A stretch of DNA of 64,000 nucleotides from contig NZ_PYGF01000001.1 in NCBI RefSeq assembly GCF_003014575.1, positions 372,001-436,000 on the forward strand, written 5' to 3'. Position 1 is the first letter of the stretch; each line of letters starts with the position of its first letter. This stretch comes from Cecembia rubra (GTDB lineage Bacteria > Bacteroidota > Bacteroidia > Cytophagales > Cyclobacteriaceae). This document shows, piece by piece, positions 26,876-36,134 of the stretch. Below the pieces are notes generated by a model that saw only the letters and a program-made list of their open reading frames with translations, was not told the origin of the DNA and made no database searches. Position numbers and translations under genes: made by a program.

Positions 26876-28126
26876 TTATTGATTAATTGCTAATTCTTCC
26901 AAGTTAAGCATGAGCATATGTCCTGTGGATTTACCTAAAGACATTCTGGTAAGGTATTGGGCATGTGGTAGGCTTAAATCTTCAAAATATTCAGGTTTTA
27001 CAATATAGCCCAAAGCGTCCTGAGCAAGACCCAAAACGAATTTGGGACCTTCAGGCATTTTAGATTTAGTGTTTAACCCATAAATGGGAGCAGTTTCTCC
27101 TGGGTGTGTTGCAAATGTTGCTTCCCCAATAGCAAACCAAGCCACTTCCGTTTCTACTACATCAGAAATGGTTCTAGGGATAATTCCAACTGCTGCCAAT
27201 TGTTTCCAAACATCATTTTCTACCGGAAGATTAACTTTTTTATTGCGGAACTTCAATGATGTAGACTGGAGACTTCTTCCTTTTCTTAAAGCTGAAACTG
27301 CTACATTTGCCAATCCTTTGCCTCTATCCAGTACTTCTTCATAGGAAATGCCTTTGTCAATAGGCTGAATCCATCCACCAATGGCCCCTTGAAGGAAAAG
27401 GTGTTCACCGCCCAATTCAGATTCCATTTGCCTGTAAAATCCTGCAACATAATCAGCTGAGACTTTATCATAGACGGCATCCAAGTAGGTTGGATGGCAG
27501 GAAAAATTGGTAAGCGTTAAAATATTCTGATTTTTTTTATCCAAAAACTGTAAAACCGTCACAGATCGGTCAATTTCCTCCTCACAAATATTGGCAACCC
27601 ATTCATGTCCAAATTCCGTGATTCCATATTTAACGGAAGATTTTTCCAATTTGGACGCAGCTAATTGGATTTGTTCAGCAGTTGTTTTTACTAAAAAGTC
27701 CATGTAATCCTTGTCTACACCACTCTGCGAATAGTCCTCACCCCACAATCCAACTACATCCGGACCGCTATGGGTATGCGTAGAAATGAGGACGATATTG
27801 TTGGCAGAAAGTGGAATTCCTAAATCCATTTCAGCTACTTTTTCTCTGATTTTCAACAAATCCTGATAGAGCAAACCAATACAGTCTAAGGTGATTAAGG
27901 CAAAACTTTCCTTTCCGTCAAAAAATACCGCTGCCTTAACATACAAACTATCCAATACTCCTGTAAACTTTCTGTTTTGCTTGTCGCCTGCAATAAATGA
28001 ACCTAGAGGAGGATTTATAACAGCTTTTGAAACTCCAACTTTTAGTTCAATACTTTCATTAATTGTACTGGGACCACAAGTACAAAGAGAGAAAATGAGA
28101 ATTATTGAAAAGAGGTATTTATTCAT
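26876..28126 (-). CDS. Neutral/alkaline ceramidase N-domain-like lipoprotein
   Basis: The frame opens at 28174, but ATG 28126 starts a lipoprotein signal (MNKYLFSIILIFSLCTC), giving 416 residues. KVGVSKAVINPPLG, the STHTHSGPD zinc motif, and FSCHPTYLD match the neutral ceramidase N-terminal domain. The ceramidase GDVSPN serine motif is not seen; in its place is GAIGGWIQP, so true ceramidase activity is doubtful. It probably is a zinc amidohydrolase-like envelope protein. It is alone in its transcript as far as can be judged, with 250 bases upstream to the next gene. Confidence 0.85.
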   Translation of the reverse strand: MNKYLFSIILIFSLCTCGPSTINESIELKVGVSKAVINPPLGSFIAGDKQNRKFTGVLDSLYVKAAVFFDGKESFALITLDCIGLLYQDLLKIREKVAEMDLGIPLSANNIVLISTHTHSGPDVVGLWGEDYSQSGVDKDYMDFLVKTTAEQIQLAASKLEKSSVKYGITEFGHEWVANICEEEIDRSVTVLQFLDKKNQNILTLTNFSCHPTYLDAVYDKVSADYVAGFYRQMESELGGEHLFLQGAIGGWIQPIDKGISYEEVLDRGKGLANVAVSALRKGRSLQSTSLKFRNKKVNLPVENDVWKQLAAVGIIPRTISDVVETEVAWFAIGEATFATHPGETAPIYGLNTKSKMPEGPKFVLGLAQDALGYIVKPEYFEDLSLPHAQYLTRMSLGKSTGHMLMLNLEELAINQ

Positions 28127-28379
28127 TGAGAGGGATGCATAAGGAATAGTGAATCCATGAATTATTTTGCCCACAACTTGTCCTGAAAGTCAGAAAAAGT
28201 TACAAAAGGATACAAAAGTGGTAGCATAAATCAATTCAACTCCTTTAAGATAGTTCACAAAGAAAGTTTAACAATTTTTGGGTTGTTATTCCCTACTTCA
28301 GCTTCTGTTTCCTTTTGTAGCTCAATATAAACTTTTCATAGATTAGACCATCTATCTTTTCACTGAATTTTTATCAACA

Positions 28380-29402
28380 CTACTGGTTTTTCAAAATTGC
28401 TTCTATGGCCTCCAATTCATTTTTGGAAAAATGGAGGTTTTCTAAAGCTTTGACATTATCGGCAAGTTGCTCAGCCTTGCTTACACCCACCAGTACGGTT
28501 GTAATTCTTTCGTCTTTAAGTAGCCAAGCAATAGCCATCTGTGCAAGGCTCTGTCCGCGTTTTTCGGCGATACCATTCAATGCCTTAACTTTAGCCAAAA
28601 CCAATTCAGAAATTTGTTCTTTTTTCAGATAACGGCCGTCTTTTGCCAATCTACTGTCTTCTGGGATTCCCTTAAGGTATTTGTCGGTCAGCACACCCTG
28701 TTCCAATGGTGAAAAGGCAATGGAACCTATTCCTTCATCTCCCAATACATCCAATAATCCATTTTCAACCCAGCGGTCAAACATACTGTACCTAGGTTGA
28801 TGGATCAGTAGGGGGGTACCCATAGATTTTAGAATTTGTGAAGCCCTTAACGTATCCTCTGCTGAATACTGGGAAATCCCCACATATAAGGCTTTTCCGG
28901 ACCGGACTATTTGATCCAAAGCGCCCATGGTTTCTTCGAGTGGAGTTCCAGGATCTGGTCTATGGTGGTAAAAGATGTCCACATAATCCAAGCCCATTCT
29001 TTTTAAACTCTGATCCAAAGATGCAATCAGGTATTTTCGGGAACCAAGATTTCCATAAGGGCCTGGCCACATATCCCAACCTGCTTTGGTAGAAATGATA
29101 AGTTCATCCCTGTAAGATCTGAAATCCTTTTCCATGATTCTTCCGAATGTTTCTTCAGCAGAGCCATATGGAGGACCATAATTATTTGCCAGATCAAAGT
29201 GTGTGATACCAAAATCAAAAGCTTTTCTTAAGATATTCCGTGCATTTTTAAAATCTGCATTATGCCCAAAATTATGCCAAAGGCCTAATGAAATTTGTGG
29301 AAGTAAAATCCCGCTTTTTCCGCACCTCCTGAAAGGCATTTGATCATAACGGGCCTCATTGGCTACATAAGGTGGCAAGGGTTGGTGGTCGTTGATACGC
29401 AT
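28380..29402 (-). CDS. Aldo/keto reductase, L-glyceraldehyde-3-phosphate reductase (YghZ) type
   Basis: 340 residues with the (beta/alpha)8 AKR pattern. The catalytic Asp/Tyr region is FDLANNYGPPYGSAEE (about 69-84), the lysine is in STKAGWDMWPG, and the histidine is in FYHHRPDP. The loop GLWHNFGHN near 40 is the YghZ/AKR14-type feature. It reduces aldehydes with NADPH in the cytosol. The YfcC gene lies 82 bases upstream on the same strand, so a shared transcript is possible. Confidence 0.92.
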   Translation of the reverse strand: MRINDHQPLPPYVANEARYDQMPFRRCGKSGILLPQISLGLWHNFGHNADFKNARNILRKAFDFGITHFDLANNYGPPYGSAEETFGRIMEKDFRSYRDELIISTKAGWDMWPGPYGNLGSRKYLIASLDQSLKRMGLDYVDIFYHHRPDPGTPLEETMGALDQIVRSGKALYVGISQYSAEDTLRASQILKSMGTPLLIHQPRYSMFDRWVENGLLDVLGDEGIGSIAFSPLEQGVLTDKYLKGIPEDSRLAKDGRYLKKEQISELVLAKVKALNGIAEKRGQSLAQMAIAWLLKDERITTVLVGVSKAEQLADNVKALENLHFSKNELEAIEAILKNQ

Positions 29403-29484
29403 AGGTTACTTAGGTTGAAATTTCTTGAAGCTTTGAATTTAATCAATGATTCAGGAAGAATAAACCTTTCGAAAAAATTCTTTC

Positions 29485-30816
29485 TCAAAGAAGGAAAATG
29501 CCCCCAATAACTGAAATTGCGGCAATTATAAAAATCATCAAAATTGGTTTCCAGGCATATTGAATCCAGTCCTTATAAGAAATACCAGCAGCGGCCAAAA
29601 TGGCCATTAAGCCCCCATTGCTTGGCGTGACCATGTCCATGATACCGGCACCATATTGGTAGGCCAACACCACTACTTGTCTGGACATTCCGATCAGGTC
29701 TGCTAAAGGTGTGAGTAATGGCATAGTAAGTACTGCTTGGCCCGAGGTACTAGGAACAGGTATATGTAGTATGGCCTGGGCAATCATCATCCCAAAAGCA
29801 GAAAGGCCTAATGGTAAGCCTTCCAAGGGATTAAAAAGGGCATAGATTATGGTATCTATGATTTGTCCTTCCTGAAGGACCAGATAGATACTTCTGGCCA
29901 GTCCTACAATGATTCCAGCAAAGACCAGCTCCGCAAAACCTTCGGAATACGCTTTTGCTGTACCATTGATGCCAAGTTTTCCGATAATTCCAGCAGTCAA
30001 ACCCATGGCAAAAAAGATGGCCGACATTTCATTATAATCCCAATCCCAATTACTTAGGCCATATATCATTATCCCAAAAGTGAGTGCAACCAAAATCAGG
30101 ATTAAAGAATGTGACTTGGACATTTTATCAGGGACCTCTTCAGTTGGGCTTTCTTGATGCTCCGGGTTTTTACCTGTTTGAATAACATAGACTATCCAAA
30201 ATCCAAGAGCTATCAACATAAAAACCATTCTGTATAATCCTGCTGAAAAAAGCGGGACCTCTGCAAAATTCTGAGCTATAAGTACCGAAAATGGATTGGA
30301 AGGACCAAATGCACCACCTATAAGGGCAGATCCTAATGAAATAGCTACACCGGCTATCGGAGTGTATCCTACTTTCCGGCTCAGGATCATCAATACCGGT
30401 ACCATAGCAATGATTTCTTCCTGTAAACCGTTCAATGCTCCAGCTGTAGCGAATAAAATCCCAACCAGTGCTAATAAATAGGCTTTGGCATTTTTGAAAC
30501 GATGGATCAGGCTTTCGAGGCCTGATTGAAAAGCTCCTGTTTTGTCCACCACATAGAAAGCCCCACCAATGATCAGGATCAGCACTACCACCTCAGCACC
30601 TTCAATGATGCCCTCAGGTACGCTCAGAAACATTTTTCCAAGACTTACAGGTTTGTTTTCTATTACTTTGTAACTTCCTTCTACCACCACATCCCGGCCT
30701 GTTTTTTGATCCAATACCCTGTCGAAAGAACCTGCAGGAATTAAGTAGGTCAACATTGTTGCCAATACAACAAATGAAAGCATAATGATCATGGGATGGG
30801 GAAAGGAGAATCTCAT
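29485..30816 (-). CDS. YfcC-family membrane transporter
   Basis: 443 residues with about 11-12 hydrophobic membrane segments. The start MRFSFPHPMIIMLSFVVLA.LTYLIPAGSFDR is characteristic of the YfcC family, as is the long first loop before PEGIIEGAEVVVLI. Related carriers (DcuC/AbgT-like) move C4-dicarboxylates, amino acids or peptides across the inner membrane; the substrate here is not known. The start overlaps the preceding gene's stop by 4 bases (ATGA), so it is coupled to the TPR/zinc-finger gene. Confidence 0.9.
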   Translation of the reverse strand: MRFSFPHPMIIMLSFVVLATMLTYLIPAGSFDRVLDQKTGRDVVVEGSYKVIENKPVSLGKMFLSVPEGIIEGAEVVVLILIIGGAFYVVDKTGAFQSGLESLIHRFKNAKAYLLALVGILFATAGALNGLQEEIIAMVPVLMILSRKVGYTPIAGVAISLGSALIGGAFGPSNPFSVLIAQNFAEVPLFSAGLYRMVFMLIALGFWIVYVIQTGKNPEHQESPTEEVPDKMSKSHSLILILVALTFGIMIYGLSNWDWDYNEMSAIFFAMGLTAGIIGKLGINGTAKAYSEGFAELVFAGIIVGLARSIYLVLQEGQIIDTIIYALFNPLEGLPLGLSAFGMMIAQAILHIPVPSTSGQAVLTMPLLTPLADLIGMSRQVVVLAYQYGAGIMDMVTPSNGGLMAILAAAGISYKDWIQYAWKPILMIFIIAAISVIGGIFLL

Positions 30817-31580
30817 GGATGTTGTAGCCTTTTCATTTTTTCAAAAACCAGGGACATGTGTCTTGGGCCTGCTTGATGGTTACATAATTCCTCAGAGCTA
30901 ACAAATCCATTGCCCTGACAGGTCCTACAATCAGAAAATTCTTTGAGATTCCCATTACATACCGGGCAACTATGTTTTCCTTGTCCTTTACATTTATCGC
31001 ATTCGTAATATTCTGTCAGATTGAAAACATTTCTTTTGGTCAGCAGCCCTTTTCCAAAACATTTGTTGCAGCCTACTAGCCCTCTTCCCTTGCAGAGACT
31101 GCAGTCTTGAAGCAATTGTTTTTTGCCATCGCAGGTAGGGCAATCCTGGATTCTATAGCCTTGGTTGTTGCAATATTGACAATCCAGAATCGCTTTGATA
31201 GGGGCTTCTAATTTCTTTTCTAATTCTTTGGCCTTATCAAAATTCGGAGCGTTTCGGCCATTGATCTGAAGATATCTTTTTATGAAGTTAAGGCTATTGT
31301 CAAATTGTCCAAGTTCATAAAGCGTAACTGCAAAATGATAAGGCATTTCAGGTGATATAGGCAATCCACTTTCCACAATCTGTCGGAAATAGGCATTTGC
31401 TTCCTCATAATTACCCTTTTCCATTTCAGCCAATGCATTGGTATAAAGTCGGGAAGATCCGCCTAATGCAGGCCGAACCTGTGCACTTAGCTCTGAAAAG
31501 CCGCAGAGTAAAAAAAATACACCAAGAAATACCAGTTTAATATTTGAGCCTATATTTTTGATTGTAATGATTAATTCCAT
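30813..31580 (-). CDS. Exported TPR protein with DnaJ-type zinc-finger repeats
   Basis: 255 residues from ATG 31580; the frame extends to 31703 but the internal start gives a signal peptide (IKLVFLGVFFLLCGFSELSAQ). A TPR-like helical pair covers about 45-110 (NALAEMEKGNYEEANAYFRQ). Residues 125-235 contain seven CxxC motifs, most of CxxCxGxG form as in the DnaJ cysteine-rich domain (CSLCKGRG, CNKCFGKG, CDKCKGQG). There is no J domain. Zinc-binding repeats in an exported protein are unusual because DnaJ fingers work in the cytosol. It is translationally coupled to the YfcC transporter gene by a 4-base overlap. A chaperone-like or thiol role is speculation. Confidence 0.82.
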   Translation of the reverse strand: MELIITIKNIGSNIKLVFLGVFFLLCGFSELSAQVRPALGGSSRLYTNALAEMEKGNYEEANAYFRQIVESGLPISPEMPYHFAVTLYELGQFDNSLNFIKRYLQINGRNAPNFDKAKELEKKLEAPIKAILDCQYCNNQGYRIQDCPTCDGKKQLLQDCSLCKGRGLVGCNKCFGKGLLTKRNVFNLTEYYECDKCKGQGKHSCPVCNGNLKEFSDCRTCQGNGFVSSEELCNHQAGPRHMSLVFEKMKRLQHP

Positions 31581-31740
31581 TTTTGTTTTATTCCCTTGGA
31601 AAAGTAAGGAGCTTTGATGGAATTCACAAGTAGGCTTGTATTTGGAAAAGTAAATGGATGTGAAAATCCAATAAAACAGTCTTAAAAAACGCAAGGAATT
31701 CAATATGCATAAAAATCGATTTTTAACTTAAATTGGAAAG

Positions 31741-32760
31741 ATGAAAAATGTATTCCTCATAATAATCAAATTTATTGGTGTCCTCCTTTCGCTCCTTTTG
31801 GTTTTATTGGCCTTGGTTTACAGAGCCGATATTTCTCCTGAAAAATTAATGAGCAATTATACGGATAAGCATTCCCATTTTATCAATGTAAATGGATTAG
31901 GTATCCACGTCAAAGTGAAAGGAGAAGGAGAGCCTATTTTCTTGATTCATGGGAGCTTTTCTTCCCTGCATACTTGGGAAGAATGGGAGAAGGAACTCAG
32001 TCAGTATTTCATGACTGTTTCCATGGACCTTCCTGGTCACGGAATGACTGGCCCGGACCCAAAGAGAGCCTATGGAATCGGGGATTATGCTGATTTATTG
32101 TTTGGAATAGCCGATGAACTTGGAATAGACGAATTTCACATAGCTGGTAACAGTATGGGGGGCGGAGTTGCTTTAAAAATGGCCTCAGATCATCCCGGAA
32201 GAATTCTTAGCCTCAATTTGATAGATTCAAGTGGTGCTTCAATGCAATCCCCATCAAAAGGGGAATCTCATACACCCAGGTCAAATAGTTCAGGAGCATG
32301 GATTTTTAAGGTTGCCCAAAACCCCTTAATTAATAAATTACTTTTGAAATGTACTCCAAAATTACTGTTCAAATGGAACATGCAGCAGGTTTATTTTGAT
32401 GATGCTAAAATTACTGATGAAAAAGTCACCCGATACTATGAAATGTTGAGGAGAGAAGGGAACAGAAAGGCTACTTTAGACCGATTGACTGGCCGAAAAA
32501 CCTATAATATAGAATATGAGAAACTCAATATGCCTGTTTTGATTATGTGGGGTGCACAGGATAATTGGATTCCTTTGGCTCAGGGAGAAAGATTACATCA
32601 AGCTATTCCCGGATCCATCCTAAAAGTCTTTGAGAATGCGGGACATGTCCCTATGGAAGAAATTCCGACGGAAACTGTCCTAGAATACCTCCGTTTTTTA
32701 GGTATACAGGTTGATGTGGATTATCTTTCACCTCCTAAATTCTTCAGTTATGTCCATTGA
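31741..32760 (+). CDS. Membrane-anchored alpha/beta hydrolase
   Basis: 339 residues with an N-terminal membrane anchor (FLIIIKFIGVLLSLLLVLLALVY). The hydrolase fold has an oxyanion HG in FLIHGSF, nucleophile S138 in GNSMGGG, acid D in WGAQDNWIP and histidine in NAGHVPMEE. Activity could be esterase, lactonase or C-C hydrolase. The last 11 bases overlap the rmuC start at 32750, so the two are expressed together. Substrate unknown. Confidence 0.9.
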   Translation: MKNVFLIIIKFIGVLLSLLLVLLALVYRADISPEKLMSNYTDKHSHFINVNGLGIHVKVKGEGEPIFLIHGSFSSLHTWEEWEKELSQYFMTVSMDLPGHGMTGPDPKRAYGIGDYADLLFGIADELGIDEFHIAGNSMGGGVALKMASDHPGRILSLNLIDSSGASMQSPSKGESHTPRSNSSGAWIFKVAQNPLINKLLLKCTPKLLFKWNMQQVYFDDAKITDEKVTRYYEMLRREGNRKATLDRLTGRKTYNIEYEKLNMPVLIMWGAQDNWIPLAQGERLHQAIPGSILKVFENAGHVPMEEIPTETVLEYLRFLGIQVDVDYLSPPKFFSYVH

Positions 32761-34003
32761 CTTTATCATTGTAGCCATTCTCGTTTTGCAATCTGTGCTT
32801 ATCCTGTATCTTTTGGCCCAAGTTCAAAAGAAAAATTCAGCCTCTACTGAGCATAGCAGTGAATTAAGGGAATTGCGTTTGGTAATAGAAAAGCAGATGC
32901 AGTCCAACCGAACTGAAATCCAACAAGGGCTCCTGCAGCAATTTGCTTTGGTAATGGAATCGCTAAGGGCCAATTCCAAAGATCAATTGGAGGCTTTAAA
33001 GGATTTTGGCCGAATTTTCCGAGAAAATGTTCAGGAGTTCAATACATTGCAAAGGGAGAAGTTCCAGGACTTGGTCAATAGACAGGAACGCATGCTGCAA
33101 TCTACTGAGGAAAGATTGGAAAAGATGCGTGAAACGGTCGATGAAAAATTGCAAAAAACATTGGAGACCAGAATAGGTCAGTCATTCGAACTGGTAAACA
33201 AACAGTTAATGGATGTCCAAAAAGGATTGGGTGAAATGCAGACCTTGGCCACAGGAGTAGGGGATTTAAAGCGGGTATTGAGTAATGTGAAAAGCAGAGG
33301 AGTTATGGGAGAGTACCAGTTGCAGGGTATTTTGGAAAATGTGCTTTCACCAGATCAATATGCATATAATGTGGCAGTAAAGAAAGGTCAATTGGAAAGG
33401 GTAGAATATGCTATAAAAATGCCTGGTAACCAAGAAGATGGTCCGGTTTATTTACCCATAGATGCCAAATTTCCTCAAGAGACATATTACCGCTTATTGG
33501 ATGCGTATGATACTGGTGACAAGGTGCTTGTAGAGACAGCTCGGCAAGACCTTTTCAAAGCGATCAGGAAGGCCGCACAGGATATCAGTCAAAAGTATCT
33601 ACATCCTCCTCATACCACTGATTTTGCTTTACTTTTCCTTCCTATGGAAAGTTTATATGCTGAAGTCGTCCGGGATGCTCACTTGGCCCAATCTTTACAA
33701 AGGGATTTTAAGATAGTTATTACAGGTCCTACTACACTGGCGGCCATGCTCAATAGCCTCCAAATGGGTTTTAGGACCCTTGCTATTCAGCAAAGGAGTT
33801 CTGAAGTTTGGAAGGTATTGGGGGCTGTAAAAACAGAATTCAGTAAGTTTGGGGACTTGATCAGCAAAGCCCAGAAAAAGATTTCAGAGGCCCATAACGA
33901 TCTAGATCATTTGGTAGGAACACGGACTAGGATGATTCAAAGAAAGTTAAAGGAAGTAGAAGAGCTACCTGAAGAAGAGGGAAAGCAGTTTTTGGAAAGT
34001 TAA
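32750..34003 (+). CDS. rmuC: DNA recombination protein RmuC homologue
   Basis: 417 residues. A start inside the alpha/beta hydrolase gene (MSIDFIIVAILVLQSVLI) gives a normal N-terminal membrane anchor; the longer frame from 32711 is less likely. A long coiled coil covers about 45-170, followed by the RmuC nuclease-like domain (SRGVMGEYQLQGILENVL, YLPIDAKFPQETYYRLL). It is thought to limit inversions or process recombination intermediates near the membrane. It overlaps the upstream gene by 11 bases. Confidence 0.93.
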   Translation: MSIDFIIVAILVLQSVLILYLLAQVQKKNSASTEHSSELRELRLVIEKQMQSNRTEIQQGLLQQFALVMESLRANSKDQLEALKDFGRIFRENVQEFNTLQREKFQDLVNRQERMLQSTEERLEKMRETVDEKLQKTLETRIGQSFELVNKQLMDVQKGLGEMQTLATGVGDLKRVLSNVKSRGVMGEYQLQGILENVLSPDQYAYNVAVKKGQLERVEYAIKMPGNQEDGPVYLPIDAKFPQETYYRLLDAYDTGDKVLVETARQDLFKAIRKAAQDISQKYLHPPHTTDFALLFLPMESLYAEVVRDAHLAQSLQRDFKIVITGPTTLAAMLNSLQMGFRTLAIQQRSSEVWKVLGAVKTEFSKFGDLISKAQKKISEAHNDLDHLVGTRTRMIQRKLKEVEELPEEEGKQFLES

Positions 34004-34012
34004 AGGCACAAA

Positions 34013-34044
34013 AAATTCCCAAAGGTTTTGGCCTTAGGGAATTT
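34013..34044. terminator. Hairpin between convergent rmuC and lipoprotein genes
   Basis: AAATTCCCAAAGG pairs with CCTTAGGGAATTT apart from one A.A mismatch. It lies 10 bases after rmuC. No strong T-run follows, so it is a weaker, possibly bidirectional terminator. Confidence 0.55.
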
Positions 34045-34115
34045 AAATAATTGTTTACAATACTTTTTTTGAATCCTCTTTTGAAGAAGGGTATGCTGTC
34101 GCTGAATTGGTCTTT

Positions 34116-35210
34116 TTAGAATAAAAGTCCCTTTGCTTTTATTTCGTAAACACCACCTTTTTCTAAAGCGACAAAAATTCTATCTGTTTCGTTCTCTGTG
34201 ACAACGATCATATCAAACACTCCTCCATAATCAACTCCAGGAAACTTCTTAGTAGTCCATGTTTTACCTTGATCTTTTGAATAGTAGAGCTCAAGATCTT
34301 GTTTATCAGGCGTTTTAATCCACTTAGATGCATAAACTAACTTTGGGTCTTGGTCACTTAATCCTATTCCCATGAAAAAATGGGATTCCTCATGTCTCTC
34401 AATCAAAGTCTCCCAAGTATTCCCGTTATCAGTGGATTTCGACAATTCACCTTCCCATCCTACATAAATTGTCTGTGGACTGAGTTTATCAAATATTACT
34501 TTTTTAACCACCGTGGGATTTGGTACCAGATCATACCATTCATTTACCAAAGTTTCATCTTTAATATGTGCCAAATACCCATTTTCCAATGCTCCCTGGC
34601 CTCCAAGCCAAATTTCATTAGGCTTGACAGGATTTACAAATACCTTACCAAAATTGGCAAAGCTTTGCCAGTTCCCCCATATGGGAATCCAGGTTTTTCC
34701 TTTATCTGTGGACTGTGCCAGAACCATTCTCCCGAATCCATAAATGATATTTTCTTGGGTTGGATGCCTTTCAAAATCTACAAGTTCTTCAATTTCCTCA
34801 CCGCCAAAATTGTTTTCCAGAATTTGCCATGTAAGTCCTCCATCCTTAGTTATCCAAAGCTGTGGGGATGCATTTATTTTAGGATCAATGTTTCTATAGG
34901 ATATGAGGATTTCCTGATCAGAAAACACAACAGCATCCTCTATATTTTTGCCCTTAAGAGCAATATTTTTAAATTTTTCCTTAGATTTTAAATCCTTCAC
35001 ATAGAAGCCATTTGAGGCACATGCGTATAACTTGTCATCTTTTTTGATCAAATTATTGATTCTGGGGCCTTCAAGTCCCAAAAACTCAATGCTGAAGTTG
35101 TCATCAATTACCCTCACTGGATTCGAATCTTCTGAACATGAGAAAATAATTAAAAAGATCAAAGAAGGGATTATAGTAGACAATAATTGTGATAAAAGGT
35201 TTTTTTTCAT
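34116..35210 (-). CDS. BNR-repeat beta-propeller lipoprotein
   Basis: 364 residues from ATG 35210 (MKKNLLSQLLSTIIPS). The lipobox is LIIFSC. Several Asp-box/BNR units 'S.D.G.TW' are visible: TKDGGLTW, STDKGKTW, STDNGNTW, SKDQGKTW, so the protein is a beta-propeller like sortilin/BNR proteins. It lacks the sialidase arginine/Tyr constellation as far as I can see, so a binding or scaffold role is more likely. It is divergent from the exported TPR gene. Confidence 0.85.
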   Translation of the reverse strand: MKKNLLSQLLSTIIPSLIFLIIFSCSEDSNPVRVIDDNFSIEFLGLEGPRINNLIKKDDKLYACASNGFYVKDLKSKEKFKNIALKGKNIEDAVVFSDQEILISYRNIDPKINASPQLWITKDGGLTWQILENNFGGEEIEELVDFERHPTQENIIYGFGRMVLAQSTDKGKTWIPIWGNWQSFANFGKVFVNPVKPNEIWLGGQGALENGYLAHIKDETLVNEWYDLVPNPTVVKKVIFDKLSPQTIYVGWEGELSKSTDNGNTWETLIERHEESHFFMGIGLSDQDPKLVYASKWIKTPDKQDLELYYSKDQGKTWTTKKFPGVDYGGVFDMIVVTENETDRIFVALEKGGVYEIKAKGLLF

Positions 35211-35352
35211 AAAACTAATTGGTTTAGTGTTTTTGCTAAGACGGAACACATTGGAAAATGCTACAATGGTTCCGGAAAATTTTATAATCACTTTCTTTTA
35301 CCTTTGGGATTTTGATAAAAAAAAATACTTTAGTGCTTTAAAAATCAAAAAT

Positions 35353-36027
35353 ATGCGTTGCAAGGTATTACCAGTTTTATCATTTTTTTTATTCCTTATG
35401 AATTTTACCAACCTTATTGCACAGGAAACTTTTGAAGTTGAAATTGAAGTAAGGGAAAACTCTTTTGTAATCAATAACACCGCTGTGGATATGATTCAAA
35501 AAGGACAATATGCTTCTGCTGCGAGGATATTGGAAAAAGTATTAGACGATGATCCTTCTTACCATGCCGCATATTTAAATTTTTACCGTGCGGGGAGCAA
35601 CGTAGAAGAGAAAAAGGAAAAAGTCATTCAAGTCCTTCGGAAAGGATTACAGATCTTCAAGGAAGATGATGAAATGGCCTATTACTTGGGCAATTTACTT
35701 CAAAAGCAAAACAGATTAAAAGAGGCTATTGAAGCATATTCTGATGCCATCAACTTCAGCAAAATTAATGGGGAAGATTATCCATTGGTATGGGCTTATT
35801 ATTTCAACCGTGGCAATTGTTACCTAAAAAGTAATCAGCATAGCAAAGCAATTCCTGATTACAATTACGCCCTTCAATTGAGTCCTGGTAATCCGGATAT
35901 ACTGACCAATAGGGGATTTTGTCATTACAAAACAAATAATAGGTCTGAAGCCTGTGCTGATTGGTATATGGCAAAGGAACTGGGAAGTTCCAGTACAGCC
36001 AGGTATATTCAATCTTTTTGTCAATAA
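35353..36027 (+). CDS. Exported TPR protein
   Basis: 224 residues from ATG 35353 (MRCKVLPVLSFFLFLMNFTNLIAQ signal). The much longer frame from 35032 runs through the divergent lipoprotein gene and is rejected. Four to five TPR units are recognisable (GQYASAARILEKVLDDDPSYHAA, NRLKEAIEAYSDAI, HSKAIPDYNYALQLSPGNPD, RSEACADWYMAKELG). It is a periplasmic scaffold of unknown partner. It precedes trkA by 107 bases. Confidence 0.85.
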   Translation: MRCKVLPVLSFFLFLMNFTNLIAQETFEVEIEVRENSFVINNTAVDMIQKGQYASAARILEKVLDDDPSYHAAYLNFYRAGSNVEEKKEKVIQVLRKGLQIFKEDDEMAYYLGNLLQKQNRLKEAIEAYSDAINFSKINGEDYPLVWAYYFNRGNCYLKSNQHSKAIPDYNYALQLSPGNPDILTNRGFCHYKTNNRSEACADWYMAKELGSSSTARYIQSFCQ

Positions 36028-36134
36028 TTTTAAGATTTTTTTTGACTATCGAATTAAAACATCCTACCTTTTGAGCGATTTAAGTCTCAGCTTTTTTGAT
36101 TGTACTTTAAATCTGATCAGTATCTATAACGCAA

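Noticed and set aside
34380-34991. 203-residue plus-strand frame
   Set aside because: It lies wholly antisense to the BNR lipoprotein, which has a signal, lipobox and Asp-box repeats.
35032-35352. N-terminal extension of the exported TPR protein
   Set aside because: It overlaps the divergent lipoprotein and would bury the signal peptide.
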